Positions 23,817 to 32,556 of a DNA stretch of 64,000 bases are shown here, one piece after another. The notes under the pieces were generated by a model. That model saw only the letters and a program-made list of their open reading frames with translations, made no database searches and was not told the DNA's origin. Numbering within the stretch: the first letter of the stretch is position 1; each line of letters starts with the position of its first letter. The stretch is taken from contig NZ_CP035534.1 in assembly GCF_009068765.1 (NCBI RefSeq), positions 1,364,001 through 1,428,000 of the forward strand, in the 5' to 3' direction. The DNA is from Sulfurimonas hydrogeniphila. GTDB lineage: Bacteria; Campylobacterota; Campylobacteria; Campylobacterales; Sulfurimonadaceae. The position numbers were made by a program, and so were the translations under genes.

Positions 23817-24390
23817 TATAAATGTTCTCAGAAATTGACTGTTTATAATCATCCAATGGTTCAGGAAGAATTTTCTCACCGTAAAGAAATACCATACCGC
23901 CCAGATAGCCCATGAAAAGCCCAAAAGCTGAGAAGAAATCCTGATCATGCAACTCACCTGAAGCCACACCCTTTTCAAAAAATATCATCATTTCCGTAAT
24001 AAAAGGAGAAACACATATCATTCCCTCACATCCGTCTTTAAACACTTCCCTGTTTGAAAGATAGACACGCAAAAAATATTCTATCATTTCAGGCCGTTCT
24101 TTGGCCGTATCAAAATACATGGAGACAATTTTTTCAATTTTTTCCTGTGTACTTATATCACTCTCATTGATAGCACGGATATTTTTGCCCAAATATTCAG
24201 AGATATACATAATGAGTTCTTTTGCCAGAATATCTTTTGAACTAAAGTAGTTGTAAAAATTACCGACACTCATACCGACTTTTTTCGCTATGTCAGGAAT
24301 GGTGGTAATATAAAATCCGTTTTCAGAAAAAAGTTCCAGTGCCGCAGAAATTATTCCGTTTTTACGCTCTTCTTTTGTTGTTCTTGCCAT
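23794..24390 (-). CDS. TetR/AcrR-family transcriptional regulator
   Basis: A 198-residue regulator with a typical N-terminal TetR helix-turn-helix: IISAALELFSENGF, TIPDIAKKVGMS, VGNFYNYFSSKD (residues about 13-57). The C-terminal ligand/dimer domain is not assignable to a known effector class. It is the first gene of the operon with the cytoplasmic hydrogenase, and TetR-type palindromes occur before hydA and the Ni/hyp operon. I infer that it represses those promoters. No operator of this pattern is visible before its own gene. Confidence 0.9.
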   Translation of the reverse strand: MARTTKEERKNGIISAALELFSENGFYITTIPDIAKKVGMSVGNFYNYFSSKDILAKELIMYISEYLGKNIRAINESDISTQEKIEKIVSMYFDTAKERPEMIEYFLRVYLSNREVFKDGCEGMICVSPFITEMMIFFEKGVASGELHDQDFFSAFGLFMGYLGGMVFLYGEKILPEPLDDYKQSISENIYNALKTRT

Positions 24391-24461
24391 ACTCTTCCCA
24401 ATAATTATATTTTCTGATTATAGCACCTTATCAGTGTAAGTGCAAAAATTATCTACCTAAA

Positions 24462-24980
24462 TCAGCCTAAAAAGTAACGTATAGAAGCAAATCCGTAGAC
24501 CTTTGTTTCACTTATCGCATCAATCTGCTCTTGCGTGACAATCCCGCCAAGGGCAAAAATTTTGACATCTGTCATCCCTGCTATACTTTGCAAATCCTGC
24601 ACACCTTTGGGTTCACCCTTGTCTGGAGACGAAAATACGGGACTGTACGTCACATAATCAGCTCCCATCGCCTCGGCTACATGTACTTCATCATGCGTAT
24701 GTGTACTGATGATGACTTCAAGCCCCAGTTCTTTTGCCTTTGGAATATCATCAAACTGTTGTGATGTCAAATGCACACCATCTGCACCCAATTCCTTAGC
24801 CAAGTTATAATCTTGATGCAAAAACACCTTGAGTTCGTGCAGGGGTTTGCACATTTGCACAAAGTTTTGTGCTTCTATGGCGTAGTTTTCATTCTCTTTG
24901 TCACGGTAGAGTGCAAAATCAGGCATATATTTTCTGAGTTGAAAATAAGAAGGAGCGGATGTTATGAGGTACTTTTTCAT
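24462..24980 (-). CDS. ThiE/TenI-like thiamine phosphate synthase family protein
   Basis: A 172-residue TIM-barrel protein of the ThiE/TenI family. LGADGVHLTSQQ (near residue 63), ADYVTYSPVFSSPDKGEPKG (near 107-126) with the phosphate-binding loop, and FALGGIVTQEQI near 145 are typical. It is shorter than usual ThiE, as TenI-like proteins often are, so it may be a thiazole tautomerase rather than the synthase. The start touches the stop of the next upstream minus-strand gene. Confidence 0.8.
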   Translation of the reverse strand: MKKYLITSAPSYFQLRKYMPDFALYRDKENENYAIEAQNFVQMCKPLHELKVFLHQDYNLAKELGADGVHLTSQQFDDIPKAKELGLEVIISTHTHDEVHVAEAMGADYVTYSPVFSSPDKGEPKGVQDLQSIAGMTDVKIFALGGIVTQEQIDAISETKVYGFASIRYFLG

Positions 24981-25408
24981 TATTTTTTCAACAAAGGATT
25001 TTGAAAATCTATTTTCTGCACATCCACATTTTTTGCATAACGCTCTGCCATTGCACTGACATGATAATCCAGCCTGTCAAGCAAATAAAGTTCGGGTTTT
25101 GTATATTTTGCTTTTGCCTCTTCTATATAATTTTGCAAAAATGCCAAAGCTTCTGTTTCATCTTCAAACTTTATCTCGGCTATCATCTTTTGTATCATCT
25201 CATATTCATCCCCGCAGGCAGACAAAAAATCATAACTCAAATCCATAGTTTTAAGGTTGTGATGTGCTTTGGAAAAAGCGAAATGGTTATACAGCATACA
25301 GCCTACAAAGTATTCAATATCCGAGGGTTCATATTCGGAGTACTGATTTGCTTCTTTTGCAAAATGTTTATGCCAGATATCTAAAATCTTTTCTATTTTT
25401 TTATCCAT
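24980..25408 (-). CDS. Conserved hypothetical protein
   Basis: A 142-residue, mainly helical soluble protein, starting MDKKIEKILDIWHKHF. It has several His and acidic residues (HKHFAKEANQYSEYEPSD, HHNLKTMD) but no recognised motif. It shares one base with the following ThiE/TenI-like gene and so is probably its operon partner. The region upstream is occupied by a dispersed repeat and the IS insertions. Function unknown. Confidence 0.7.
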   Translation of the reverse strand: MDKKIEKILDIWHKHFAKEANQYSEYEPSDIEYFVGCMLYNHFAFSKAHHNLKTMDLSYDFLSACGDEYEMIQKMIAEIKFEDETEALAFLQNYIEEAKAKYTKPELYLLDRLDYHVSAMAERYAKNVDVQKIDFQNPLLKK

Positions 25409-25484
25409 TTTTTCTCTCTCTGTTTTTTATAATTTTTGTAAAAGTTCTTATGTTTTCGGGAAACGATGCTTTCGCTTCGTCTTT

Positions 25485-25537
25485 TAGGCTTTAAAGACTA
25501 AAGCCTAGATTAAAACCTCACTACCCTTAAGTTAAGC
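25485..25537. repeat. Dispersed repeat copy with 9-bp hairpin
   Basis: TAGGCTTTA-AAGAC-TAAAGCCTA (25485-25507) is a perfect hairpin, followed by AACCTCACT-N4-TTAAGTTAAGC (25514-25537). On the opposite strand the latter reads GCTTAACTTAA-N4-AGTGAGGTT, the same blocks as at 2668-2691, each directly followed by an inverted repeat. It immediately precedes the IS-interrupted palindrome. Confidence 0.45.
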
Positions 25538-25561
25538 ATTTTTTGGAACCGGTACTTCAGT

Positions 25562-26972
25562 CATAAGTATCTACACAACTTAAAACTCCATCTGCATAAA
25601 GTCATTGAGTTCTTTTTTAATGCTATGGAGTTCTTCAATATCATAAAGTTCAAGCATATCCATAGCAGAGAAGAAGTTCCATAAACCTGCTAACAGAGCC
25701 GGAGAGGTAGATATCTTCTTTCTTGCTACCAATCTCCCGCTTAATCGAACTAAAAACTTTCTAATTGCCAGCATGTTTTTACATATTTGTATGTTCAATT
25801 TCCCATACAAGCAAACAGGCATAAGAGGCAACAAACAAGCGTTTAAATATAGCCTGTGCACTCTCTTGCTGCCATTTTTCCAAATTAAACCCTGAGCTTT
25901 TTAACAGTTTAAAATACGTTTCTATATTCCATCTGTAATAATACCACAATCCTATCCTTGTTATATCAACATCTTTTGGAAGATTGCTTAACAGAAGCCA
26001 GGTAGCAACTGTATTGTTCTTCTCATCTATGAGTCTTTGGACTATAAATCTGTTTTTTATTGGCTTGCCTTTTACTTTTTGTTTTATTGTTTTACCTTGT
26101 GGCGTATCTGTCTTTTGATAGCTGTCTCTTGTTATAAGTATATCTACCGTATTAACATAAATTTTTACTTTTTTATTTTGATACTGTATAGTTTTTACAT
26201 ATTTGCCTTTATCCATTTTTTTGGACAACTCTTTTTGGGTAATATCTTCATCTTCATACCTGACTTTGACATTGTCTAATGCTCGTACTATATATAAATC
26301 CTCTTTTTGCAGTCCTCTGAAAAACCCCGCACTGTCTGCTTCTCTGTCAATTACATGTACAATTTTCTTTTGTATGTTGAGGGATTGATTGATATAAGCT
26401 ATTCTTTGTGTTAATTCACCGAGATGGGTAAGATGACTCTTCATTGTAGGATTATAGCTTGAGAGCACTTTATCTTGTGTCTTTAGGTTCTGTACCAAGG
26501 GAAGGATTGGTTTGCCGCTGCTGCTCTCAATTGCAAGGGAACTTTGCAACTCATATCCTCTTGATGAAGCATTATTTACATTGCTTCTGCGTTTTCGTAT
26601 ACAATCTGTTTTTGCCGTATGGTTTTTATAATTTATGAGTGACCAGTCATGGGCTACAAGTATATATTCATCACTGCTTTTATTAATAGTTTTAATCCCT
26701 CTTGTAAGCATTGGCTCATTGAGTGACTCTATATCTACATGCTCATTATTGTAAAATCTCCAAGCACTTTGTGCTTGTGAAAATCCTTCAGTCTTTTGTA
26801 GCAGGTTTAATCCATTGGTACTGTGTTGTTTATGATTCATATGACTTTTTACCAGTCTCATATATCTTTTTTTTTAAACGCTCTTCCATTGCATAAACTC
26901 TCTTGTTTTTTAAAATCTTATGCAATATCTATTCCGCTTTCTTTGCTTTTTTGAGTTGTGTAGATACTTATG
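25562..26972 (-). mobile_element. IS4-family insertion sequence, copy 1 (frameshifted)
   Basis: 1411 bp bounded by inverted repeats CATAAGTATCTACACAACT (left) and its complement (right), and flanked by the 8-bp duplication ACTTCAGT (25554-25561 and 26973-26980). It is one base longer than copy 2. The extra A near 25782 breaks the transposase frame. The two copies otherwise look identical, which implies recent transposition or duplication. Confidence 0.9.
25580..26861 (-). pseudogene. IS4-family transposase, frameshifted copy
   Basis: The frame from 26861 encodes the first 358 or so residues identically to the intact copy, then ends early (EIEHTNM) because of a one-base insertion in the run encoding the residues after EIEHTN; the remaining C-terminus is in another frame down to 25580. 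The first two catalytic Asp (VAHDWSL, DREADS) and the Y-R-E-K segment (YYYRWNIETYFKLLKS) lie before the break. The truncated protein lacks about 70 C-terminal residues and is probably inactive or inhibitory. Confidence 0.9.
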
Positions 26973-27025
26973 ACTTCAGTGCCGGCTGTTGCAATAATCT
27001 TGCCACTCTCAGCCGGCACTGAAGT

Positions 27026-28435
27026 CATAAGTATCTACACAACTTAAAACTCCATCTGCATAAAGTCATTGAGTTCTTTTTTAATGCTATGGAGTTCTTC
27101 AATATCATAAAGTTCAAGCATATCCATAGCAGAGAAGAAGTTCCATAAACCTGCTAACAGAGCCGGAGAGGTAGATATCTTCTTTCTTGCTACCAATCTC
27201 CCGCTTAATCGAACTAAAAACTTTCTAATTGCCAGCATGTTTTTACTATTTGTATGTTCAATTTCCCATACAAGCAAACAGGCATAAGAGGCAACAAACA
27301 AGCGTTTAAATATAGCCTGTGCACTCTCTTGCTGCCATTTTTCCAAATTAAACCCTGAGCTTTTTAACAGTTTAAAATACGTTTCTATATTCCATCTGTA
27401 ATAATACCACAATCCTATCCTTGTTATATCAACATCTTTTGGAAGATTGCTTAACAGAAGCCAGGTAGCAACTGTATTGTTCTTCTCATCTATGAGTCTT
27501 TGGACTATAAATCTGTTTTTTATTGGCTTGCCTTTTACTTTTTGTTTTATTGTTTTACCTTGTGGCGTATCTGTCTTTTGATAGCTGTCTCTTGTTATAA
27601 GTATATCTACCGTATTAACATAAATTTTTACTTTTTTATTTTGATACTGTATAGTTTTTACATATTTGCCTTTATCCATTTTTTTGGACAACTCTTTTTG
27701 GGTAATATCTTCATCTTCATACCTGACTTTGACATTGTCTAATGCTCGTACTATATATAAATCCTCTTTTTGCAGTCCTCTGAAAAACCCCGCACTGTCT
27801 GCTTCTCTGTCAATTACATGTACAATTTTCTTTTGTATGTTGAGGGATTGATTGATATAAGCTATTCTTTGTGTTAATTCACCGAGATGGGTAAGATGAC
27901 TCTTCATTGTAGGATTATAGCTTGAGAGCACTTTATCTTGTGTCTTTAGGTTCTGTACCAAGGGAAGGATTGGTTTGCCGCTGCTGCTCTCAATTGCAAG
28001 GGAACTTTGCAACTCATATCCTCTTGATGAAGCATTATTTACATTGCTTCTGCGTTTTCGTATACAATCTGTTTTTGCCGTATGGTTTTTATAATTTATG
28101 AGTGACCAGTCATGGGCTACAAGTATATATTCATCACTGCTTTTATTAATAGTTTTAATCCCTCTTGTAAGCATTGGCTCATTGAGTGACTCTATATCTA
28201 CATGCTCATTATTGTAAAATCTCCAAGCACTTTGTGCTTGTGAAAATCCTTCAGTCTTTTGTAGCAGGTTTAATCCATTGGTACTGTGTTGTTTATGATT
28301 CATATGACTTTTTACCAGTCTCATATATCTTTTTTTTTAAACGCTCTTCCATTGCATAAACTCTCTTGTTTTTTAAAATCTTATGCAATATCTATTCCGC
28401 TTTCTTTGCTTTTTTGAGTTGTGTAGATACTTATG
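27026..28435 (-). mobile_element. IS4-family insertion sequence, copy 2 (intact)
   Basis: 1410 bp with the same 19-bp perfect terminal repeats as copy 1, flanked by the 8-bp duplication ACTGAAGT (27018-27025 and 28436-28443). That duplication is the reverse complement of the one around copy 1, because the two insertions occupy equivalent positions in opposite arms of a palindrome. Both copies have the same orientation. Confidence 0.93.
27044..28324 (-). CDS. IS4-family transposase (IS50-like)
   Basis: A 426-residue DDE transposase. The N-terminal DNA-binding domain has AQSAWRFYNNEHVD (near residue 30), as in Tn5-type enzymes. VAHDWSLINY supplies the first Asp (near 70), VIDREADSAGFF the second (near 170), and YYYRWNIETYFKLLKSSGF the YREK signature with the catalytic Glu (near 325). 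8-bp target duplications fit the IS50-like subgroup. Probably functional. Confidence 0.93.
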   Translation of the reverse strand: MRLVKSHMNHKQHSTNGLNLLQKTEGFSQAQSAWRFYNNEHVDIESLNEPMLTRGIKTINKSSDEYILVAHDWSLINYKNHTAKTDCIRKRRSNVNNASSRGYELQSSLAIESSSGKPILPLVQNLKTQDKVLSSYNPTMKSHLTHLGELTQRIAYINQSLNIQKKIVHVIDREADSAGFFRGLQKEDLYIVRALDNVKVRYEDEDITQKELSKKMDKGKYVKTIQYQNKKVKIYVNTVDILITRDSYQKTDTPQGKTIKQKVKGKPIKNRFIVQRLIDEKNNTVATWLLLSNLPKDVDITRIGLWYYYRWNIETYFKLLKSSGFNLEKWQQESAQAIFKRLFVASYACLLVWEIEHTNSKNMLAIRKFLVRLSGRLVARKKISTSPALLAGLWNFFSAMDMLELYDIEELHSIKKELNDFMQMEF

Positions 28436-28504
28436 ACTGAAGTACCGGTTCCGAGAAAACATCTGTTTTTTGCGTATTATACTCAAGTATGATAAACTTA
28501 TACT

Positions 28505-29437
28505 ATGATAAAATTAAACAATGCCTCCTCCAAACAGTTACATGTAATCCTTCCAAATACAAACAAAGCATTGGCGGAGGTGTTGAAAAATGCCTCGCCT
28601 CAGGAGATGCAGACGCTGACACAGTCAAAAGATTTGGGCTCCGTCTTAGAAGCTTTATTGCAACGCTCTGTCAATTCAACAGCAAAACAGGATAAACTTT
28701 TGCTTGATTTGCTGCAGAACAATCCGACACTGAAAAATTTGACAAACATAAACTCGACACTCAAAGAACTCTTACAGACCTTACAACAGAACAAAAATCC
28801 GCTGCCCTTGGAAAAAACACTTGAAGGTTTTTTAACAGATATCAAAGAGATAAACCCAAAAGAGCTAAAAACAAAACTGCAAAATTCCGGTATTTTTTTA
28901 GAAGCAAACATAAAAAATTCACAAAACCCTAAAGAACTTTTTTCATCGGACTTGAAGGCTGTTCTTTTGCAAACCCATGAAGCATTGACGAATTCATCAC
29001 AGCCAAATAAACACGAAATACTCAAACATATAGATAAACTTCTGCTTCAGATAGATTACAGCCAACTGCTTTCGCACCTGGCAAATGCCTCATCGCTTTA
29101 TCTCCCCTATGTATGGGATGAACTTGAAGAGGGGAATATAACTGTAAAAAATGCAAAAAACAATAAATTTTTTTGCGATATCCATCTACAACTCAAAAAC
29201 TACGGAGAGCTTGACCTGAGACTGGCACTTTTTCAGGACAATCAACTCAGTATAAATATAAGTACCCAAAATGAAACACTGAAATCTCTCCTGCAAAGCA
29301 ATCTGCAAAACCTGAAAAAACAGCTTTTACATGTAAACATCCTGCCAAAAGAGATTCGCTTTGTTAACGTGCAGCAAAATGATTACGAAAAACAGATAAA
29401 TGACGACCTGGAAATGGGATTTGAGGTAAAAGCATGA
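28505..29437 (+). CDS. fliK: FliK-like flagellar hook-length control protein
   Basis: A 310-residue protein, polar and Gln/Asn/Leu-rich in its first two thirds, with a folded C-terminal domain of the Flg_hook type (residues about 195-300: LPYVWDELEEGNITVKN, LQLKNYGELDLRLALFQDNQLSINI). FliK-type proteins measure hook length and trigger the FlhB specificity switch. It is shorter than enterobacterial FliK. The ATGA overlap with the FlhB-like gene supports this job. The two IS copies end 69 nt upstream and may have altered its promoter. Confidence 0.75.
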   Translation: MIKLNNASSKQLHVILPNTNKALAEVLKNASPQEMQTLTQSKDLGSVLEALLQRSVNSTAKQDKLLLDLLQNNPTLKNLTNINSTLKELLQTLQQNKNPLPLEKTLEGFLTDIKEINPKELKTKLQNSGIFLEANIKNSQNPKELFSSDLKAVLLQTHEALTNSSQPNKHEILKHIDKLLLQIDYSQLLSHLANASSLYLPYVWDELEEGNITVKNAKNNKFFCDIHLQLKNYGELDLRLALFQDNQLSINISTQNETLKSLLQSNLQNLKKQLLHVNILPKEIRFVNVQQNDYEKQINDDLEMGFEVKA

Positions 29438-29691
29438 AAGAAAAAGCAGTCGCACTCAAATACAACAAAGAAAAAAACCAGGCACCTCTTGTGAGTGCCA
29501 AAGGGGAAGGCAAAACAGCACAAAAAATCATTCAGCTTGCCAAAGAAAACGGTGTTCCTCTCAAAAAAGACGAAGATTTAGTGGAACTGTTGTCCAAGGT
29601 GGAACTTGACAAAGAAATACCTCCGCAGATGTATAAGGCTATCGCTGAAGTTTTTAGCTTTGTTTATTCAGTTACAAGAGAAAAATCATAA
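29434..29691 (+). CDS. flhX: FlhX: free-standing FlhB C-terminal domain homologue
   Basis: An 85-residue protein that matches the cytoplasmic C-terminal domain of FlhB/YscU switch proteins after the cleavage site: AVALKYNKEKNQAPLVSAKG, IIQLAKENGVPLKKDEDLVELL and the end of the domain EIPPQMYKAIAEVFSFVY. There are no membrane helices and no NPTH autocleavage motif. In Helicobacter the same type of protein (FlhX, HP1575) can replace the FlhB C-terminal fragment. Coupled with fliK by a 4-nt overlap. Confidence 0.85.
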   Translation: MKEKAVALKYNKEKNQAPLVSAKGEGKTAQKIIQLAKENGVPLKKDEDLVELLSKVELDKEIPPQMYKAIAEVFSFVYSVTREKS

Positions 29692-29705
29692 ACAAATTAA
29701 GCGGT

Positions 29706-29727
29706 TATATGATATTGTTATCATATA
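29706..29727. promoter_or_regulatory. 9-bp-arm palindrome before the EAL gene
   Basis: TATATGATA-TTGT-TATCATATA, perfect arms, lying between flhX and the ribosome site GGGAAGG of the next gene. It is too A/T-rich for a terminator, so an operator or promoter-associated site for the EAL protein is more likely. Confidence 0.4.
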
Positions 29728-29750
29728 TTTAATTTCTGGGAAGGTCAATT

Positions 29751-31547
29751 GTGGAAGAAGAGCTTACATGTAAAAACTTAAATGAAATACAGCTTGGTCA
29801 GCTTCACATCACTCCAAAAGAGTATGAAAAAATTCTTGACATTCAAAGTGCTGTTTTAAATAAACTGTCACTCAATGACGATTATGAGGATATCCTTCAG
29901 CATTTATGCCTGTTGACAGAACATCTGTTGCCAAATTCTGTCGCATCCATTATGCTTGTCAACAAAGAGACCGGTTTTATGAGTGTACTTTGCGCCCCTT
30001 CTATACCTGATTCAGGACGAAAAGCCTTGGAAAATCTCAAACCGGGACCCGGTGGCGGCTCTTGCGGCAATGCAGTCTTTCACAATAAGCCTCAGTATGT
30101 TTTAAATACATTTAAAGACAAAAGATGGGCTGATTTAAGACAGGTTGCCTATGATTACAATCTCTGTTCCTGCTGGTCCATGCCAATTGTCGATGAAAAC
30201 AACAAAGCCGTCGGAAGCTTTGCCCTCTCCTCTTTTGAACATCGACTGCCGACGCCTTTTCACAAAAAACTTCTTGAAACAGCCGCATTTATTGTTAATA
30301 TTGTATTAAAAAACAAAGAAATAGAGAACAAAATACAACATATGCTTTATTATGACAGTTTAACAGGACTGCATAACAAAACATATATAGACAAATTATT
30401 GAATGACACTCAGGAACATACTCTTTTAATTCTCGATATCAATAATTTCAGCTATATCAACAACACTTACGGTTTTTCTGTAGGCGACGCACTGCTCACC
30501 AATGTTGCAGATATTTTTACAGCAAAACTGCAATATCCGAAAATATGCAAGCTTGAAGCAGACAGGTTTGCCATTATTTTACATGCAGATGCCAATGTAG
30601 AACAAAATGTTAAAAAGATACAGGAGTATTTTTACACACATGAACTGCTTATAGATTCCATAGCCTTGAATATCTCTTTTTCCTACGGAGCTGCCACGGG
30701 CAGCACAAACCTTTTTAAACATGCGATTATCTCCTTGAAACATGCAAAAACAAGAGGCAGAAGTGCCCTCTATATTTTTGACAACAAGGAAGAAAATATT
30801 TTTTTTCAAAAAAGAAAAGAGTTTATTGAGGCAAACAATATTTTGCACAATGCCCTTATTTCAAATAATATTGTTCCTTTTTTTCAGGGTATACGGGACA
30901 ATAACACCGGTGAAATTACAAAATTTGAAGCACTTGCCCGAATAAAAACAGAAAAAGAAATTTTTTCTCCCTACTTCTTTTTGAAACCTGCCCACTCCTC
31001 CGGTCTTCTGCCGGAAATCACCAAAATCATGATAGACAAAACTTTTGAAATTATGTCACATAATGAGTATATCTTTTCAATAAATCTTACAGAAGATGAT
31101 TTGACACGTCACTATATTCTGGATTATTTAAATGAGAAATCTGCCAAATACAGTATAAACCCTTCCCGTGTTATTTTAGAGATACTTGAAGGCATCAGTG
31201 CAAGCGGAAAGAAAAACCATATCCAACAGTTAAATGCTTTAAAAGAAAAGGGATATGCCCTTGCTCTGGACGATTTTGGTATTGAATATTCAAACTTTGA
31301 AAGAGTCTTGGATCTTGATATAGACTTTTTAAAAATTGATGCAAAATATATAAAAGACATTGACACCAATCCAAAAAGTTATGAAATCACCAAAGCGATT
31401 GCATTTTTTGCAAAAAATGCCAATATCCCCTGTGTAGCCGAATTTGTACACAATGCCAGTGTGCAAAAGATTGTTGAAGACCTGGGCATTGAATACTCAC
31501 AGGGATATCATTTCAGCAAACCCAGTCAAACACTTCCTAGCCCATAG
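29751..31547 (+). CDS. GAF-GGDEF(degenerate)-EAL c-di-GMP phosphodiesterase
   Basis: A 598-residue soluble protein: GAF sensor (residues about 45-180, with PGPGGGSCGNAVF), a GGDEF-like domain (about 195-335) in which the signature is replaced by LEADRF so cyclase activity is unlikely, and an EAL domain (about 350-590) with intact FEALAR, EILEG, LDDFG, DFLKIDAKY and AEFV. It should hydrolyse c-di-GMP in response to a small ligand or redox state. The start is a GTG with GGGAAGG 7 nt upstream. Position behind flagellar genes fits motility control. Convergent overlap of 11 nt with the aldo/keto reductase. Confidence 0.88.
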   Translation: MEEELTCKNLNEIQLGQLHITPKEYEKILDIQSAVLNKLSLNDDYEDILQHLCLLTEHLLPNSVASIMLVNKETGFMSVLCAPSIPDSGRKALENLKPGPGGGSCGNAVFHNKPQYVLNTFKDKRWADLRQVAYDYNLCSCWSMPIVDENNKAVGSFALSSFEHRLPTPFHKKLLETAAFIVNIVLKNKEIENKIQHMLYYDSLTGLHNKTYIDKLLNDTQEHTLLILDINNFSYINNTYGFSVGDALLTNVADIFTAKLQYPKICKLEADRFAIILHADANVEQNVKKIQEYFYTHELLIDSIALNISFSYGAATGSTNLFKHAIISLKHAKTRGRSALYIFDNKEENIFFQKRKEFIEANNILHNALISNNIVPFFQGIRDNNTGEITKFEALARIKTEKEIFSPYFFLKPAHSSGLLPEITKIMIDKTFEIMSHNEYIFSINLTEDDLTRHYILDYLNEKSAKYSINPSRVILEILEGISASGKKNHIQQLNALKEKGYALALDDFGIEYSNFERVLDLDIDFLKIDAKYIKDIDTNPKSYEITKAIAFFAKNANIPCVAEFVHNASVQKIVEDLGIEYSQGYHFSKPSQTLPSP

Positions 31548-32556
31548 GATATAAAATTTCCTGATGCACTTTATCGCAGGCGTCAAGCACTTCCTGTGAA
31601 AGTTCTACATCCATTGCCGCCAAACTTGCATCAAGTTGTGCCGGTTGCGTGGCACCTATAATAGTGGATGCAACAAAAGAAAACTGTTTGGACCAGGCAA
31701 TTGCCATAGTTACCGGGTCAAGCCCTGCATCATGCGCTATTTTTAAATATTTTTGCGTCGAAGCGAGCGTCTTGTCATTAAGAAATCTTTGTGCCATGGC
31801 TCTTTGTCTTGCATTTTTTGATTGTACATACGTTGCAAATCTTCCTGTTGCATTATTTGTCTGATTGTATTTGCCGCTCAAGACTCCGCCTGCAAGCGGC
31901 GAATACGGCAAAAGCGAAATCTGCTCTTTTTCACAAAGCACAGCAAGTTCATCCAAAAATCTGCGATTTAAAAGAGAAAAATTGTTTTGAATGGACTCAA
32001 ATCTGGCATATCCTTTGAATTCACTTGTCATTAATGCTTTTGAAGTACCGTAGGCCGTATCGTTGGACGTTCCTATATAACGCACCTTACCGCTTTGTAC
32101 AAGTCTGTCAAAGGCTTTAAGACTCTCCTCAATCGGCACTACGGTATCCGGCCAGTGCATCTGATACAGATCTAGATAGTCAGTCCCCAAACGTTTAAGA
32201 CTTCCCTCAACCGCCTTCTCAATATGAAAACTGTCTATTGCTGTCAGTCCGTGACGAACAGGCGGAACAAACCAACCGCTTGCAGCCCCTGCAACCTTTG
32301 TAGCAAGTATAACACTCTCACGCGGTTTTGTTTTGAGCCATCGGCCTACAATCTCTTCTGTCACTCCTGCAAGTTTGGCAGAAGGAGGTACAGGATACAA
32401 CTCGGCTGTATCAAAAAAATTCACACCTGCTTCATAGGCTTTGTCCATTATTTCAAAAGCAGCCTTCTCATCAGGTGTCTGTGTCCCAAACGTCATAGTG
32501 CCAAGGCATATTGGACTGACTCTCAAGCCTGTTTTTCCTATATATCGAAACTCCAT
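31537..32556 (-). CDS. Aldo/keto reductase (Tas-like)
   Basis: A 339-residue NADPH-dependent aldo/keto reductase. Landmarks are LGTMTFGTQ (near residue 18), the catalytic Asp-Tyr region NFFDTAELYP (near 50), LDLYQMHWPD (near 127), IGTSNDT, and LPYSPLAGGVLSGKYN. This long form resembles Tas/YajO. The start shares one base with the polA stop (TAATG), so it is probably cotranscribed with polA. Substrate unknown. Confidence 0.88.
   Translation of the reverse strand: MEFRYIGKTGLRVSPICLGTMTFGTQTPDEKAAFEIMDKAYEAGVNFFDTAELYPVPPSAKLAGVTEEIVGRWLKTKPRESVILATKVAGAASGWFVPPVRHGLTAIDSFHIEKAVEGSLKRLGTDYLDLYQMHWPDTVVPIEESLKAFDRLVQSGKVRYIGTSNDTAYGTSKALMTSEFKGYARFESIQNNFSLLNRRFLDELAVLCEKEQISLLPYSPLAGGVLSGKYNQTNNATGRFATYVQSKNARQRAMAQRFLNDKTLASTQKYLKIAHDAGLDPVTMAIAWSKQFSFVASTIIGATQPAQLDASLAAMDVELSQEVLDACDKVHQEILYPMG

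Larger units (their letters stand above)
25545..28452. repeat. 71-bp palindromic element interrupted by two IS copies
   Basis: Removing both IS copies and one copy of each target duplication restores a single perfect inverted repeat. The left arm is GGAACCGGT + ACTTCAGT + GCCGGCTG, then a 21-nt loop (26989-27009), then the exact complement CAGCCGGC + ACTGAAGT + ACCGGTTCC. Arms are 25 bp without a mismatch. A degenerate relative lies at 43767-43830. It looks like a REP- or MITE-type element serving as an IS hot spot. Confidence 0.75.

Noticed and set aside
26351-27823. TTACATGTAC in both IS copies as members of the palindrome family
   Set aside because: They have one mismatch and are the same sequence copied by transposition, so they are not independent evidence.
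25562-28435. Long direct repeat that could be read as a gene duplication or CRISPR-like array
   Set aside because: The repeats are two complete IS4-family elements with terminal inverted repeats and target duplications. No short regularly spaced repeats or cas genes are present.
28440-28505. Sigma-54 or sigma-28 flagellar promoter before fliK
   Set aside because: No GG-N10-GC or sigma-28-like pattern is visible; only A/T-rich -10-like sequence.
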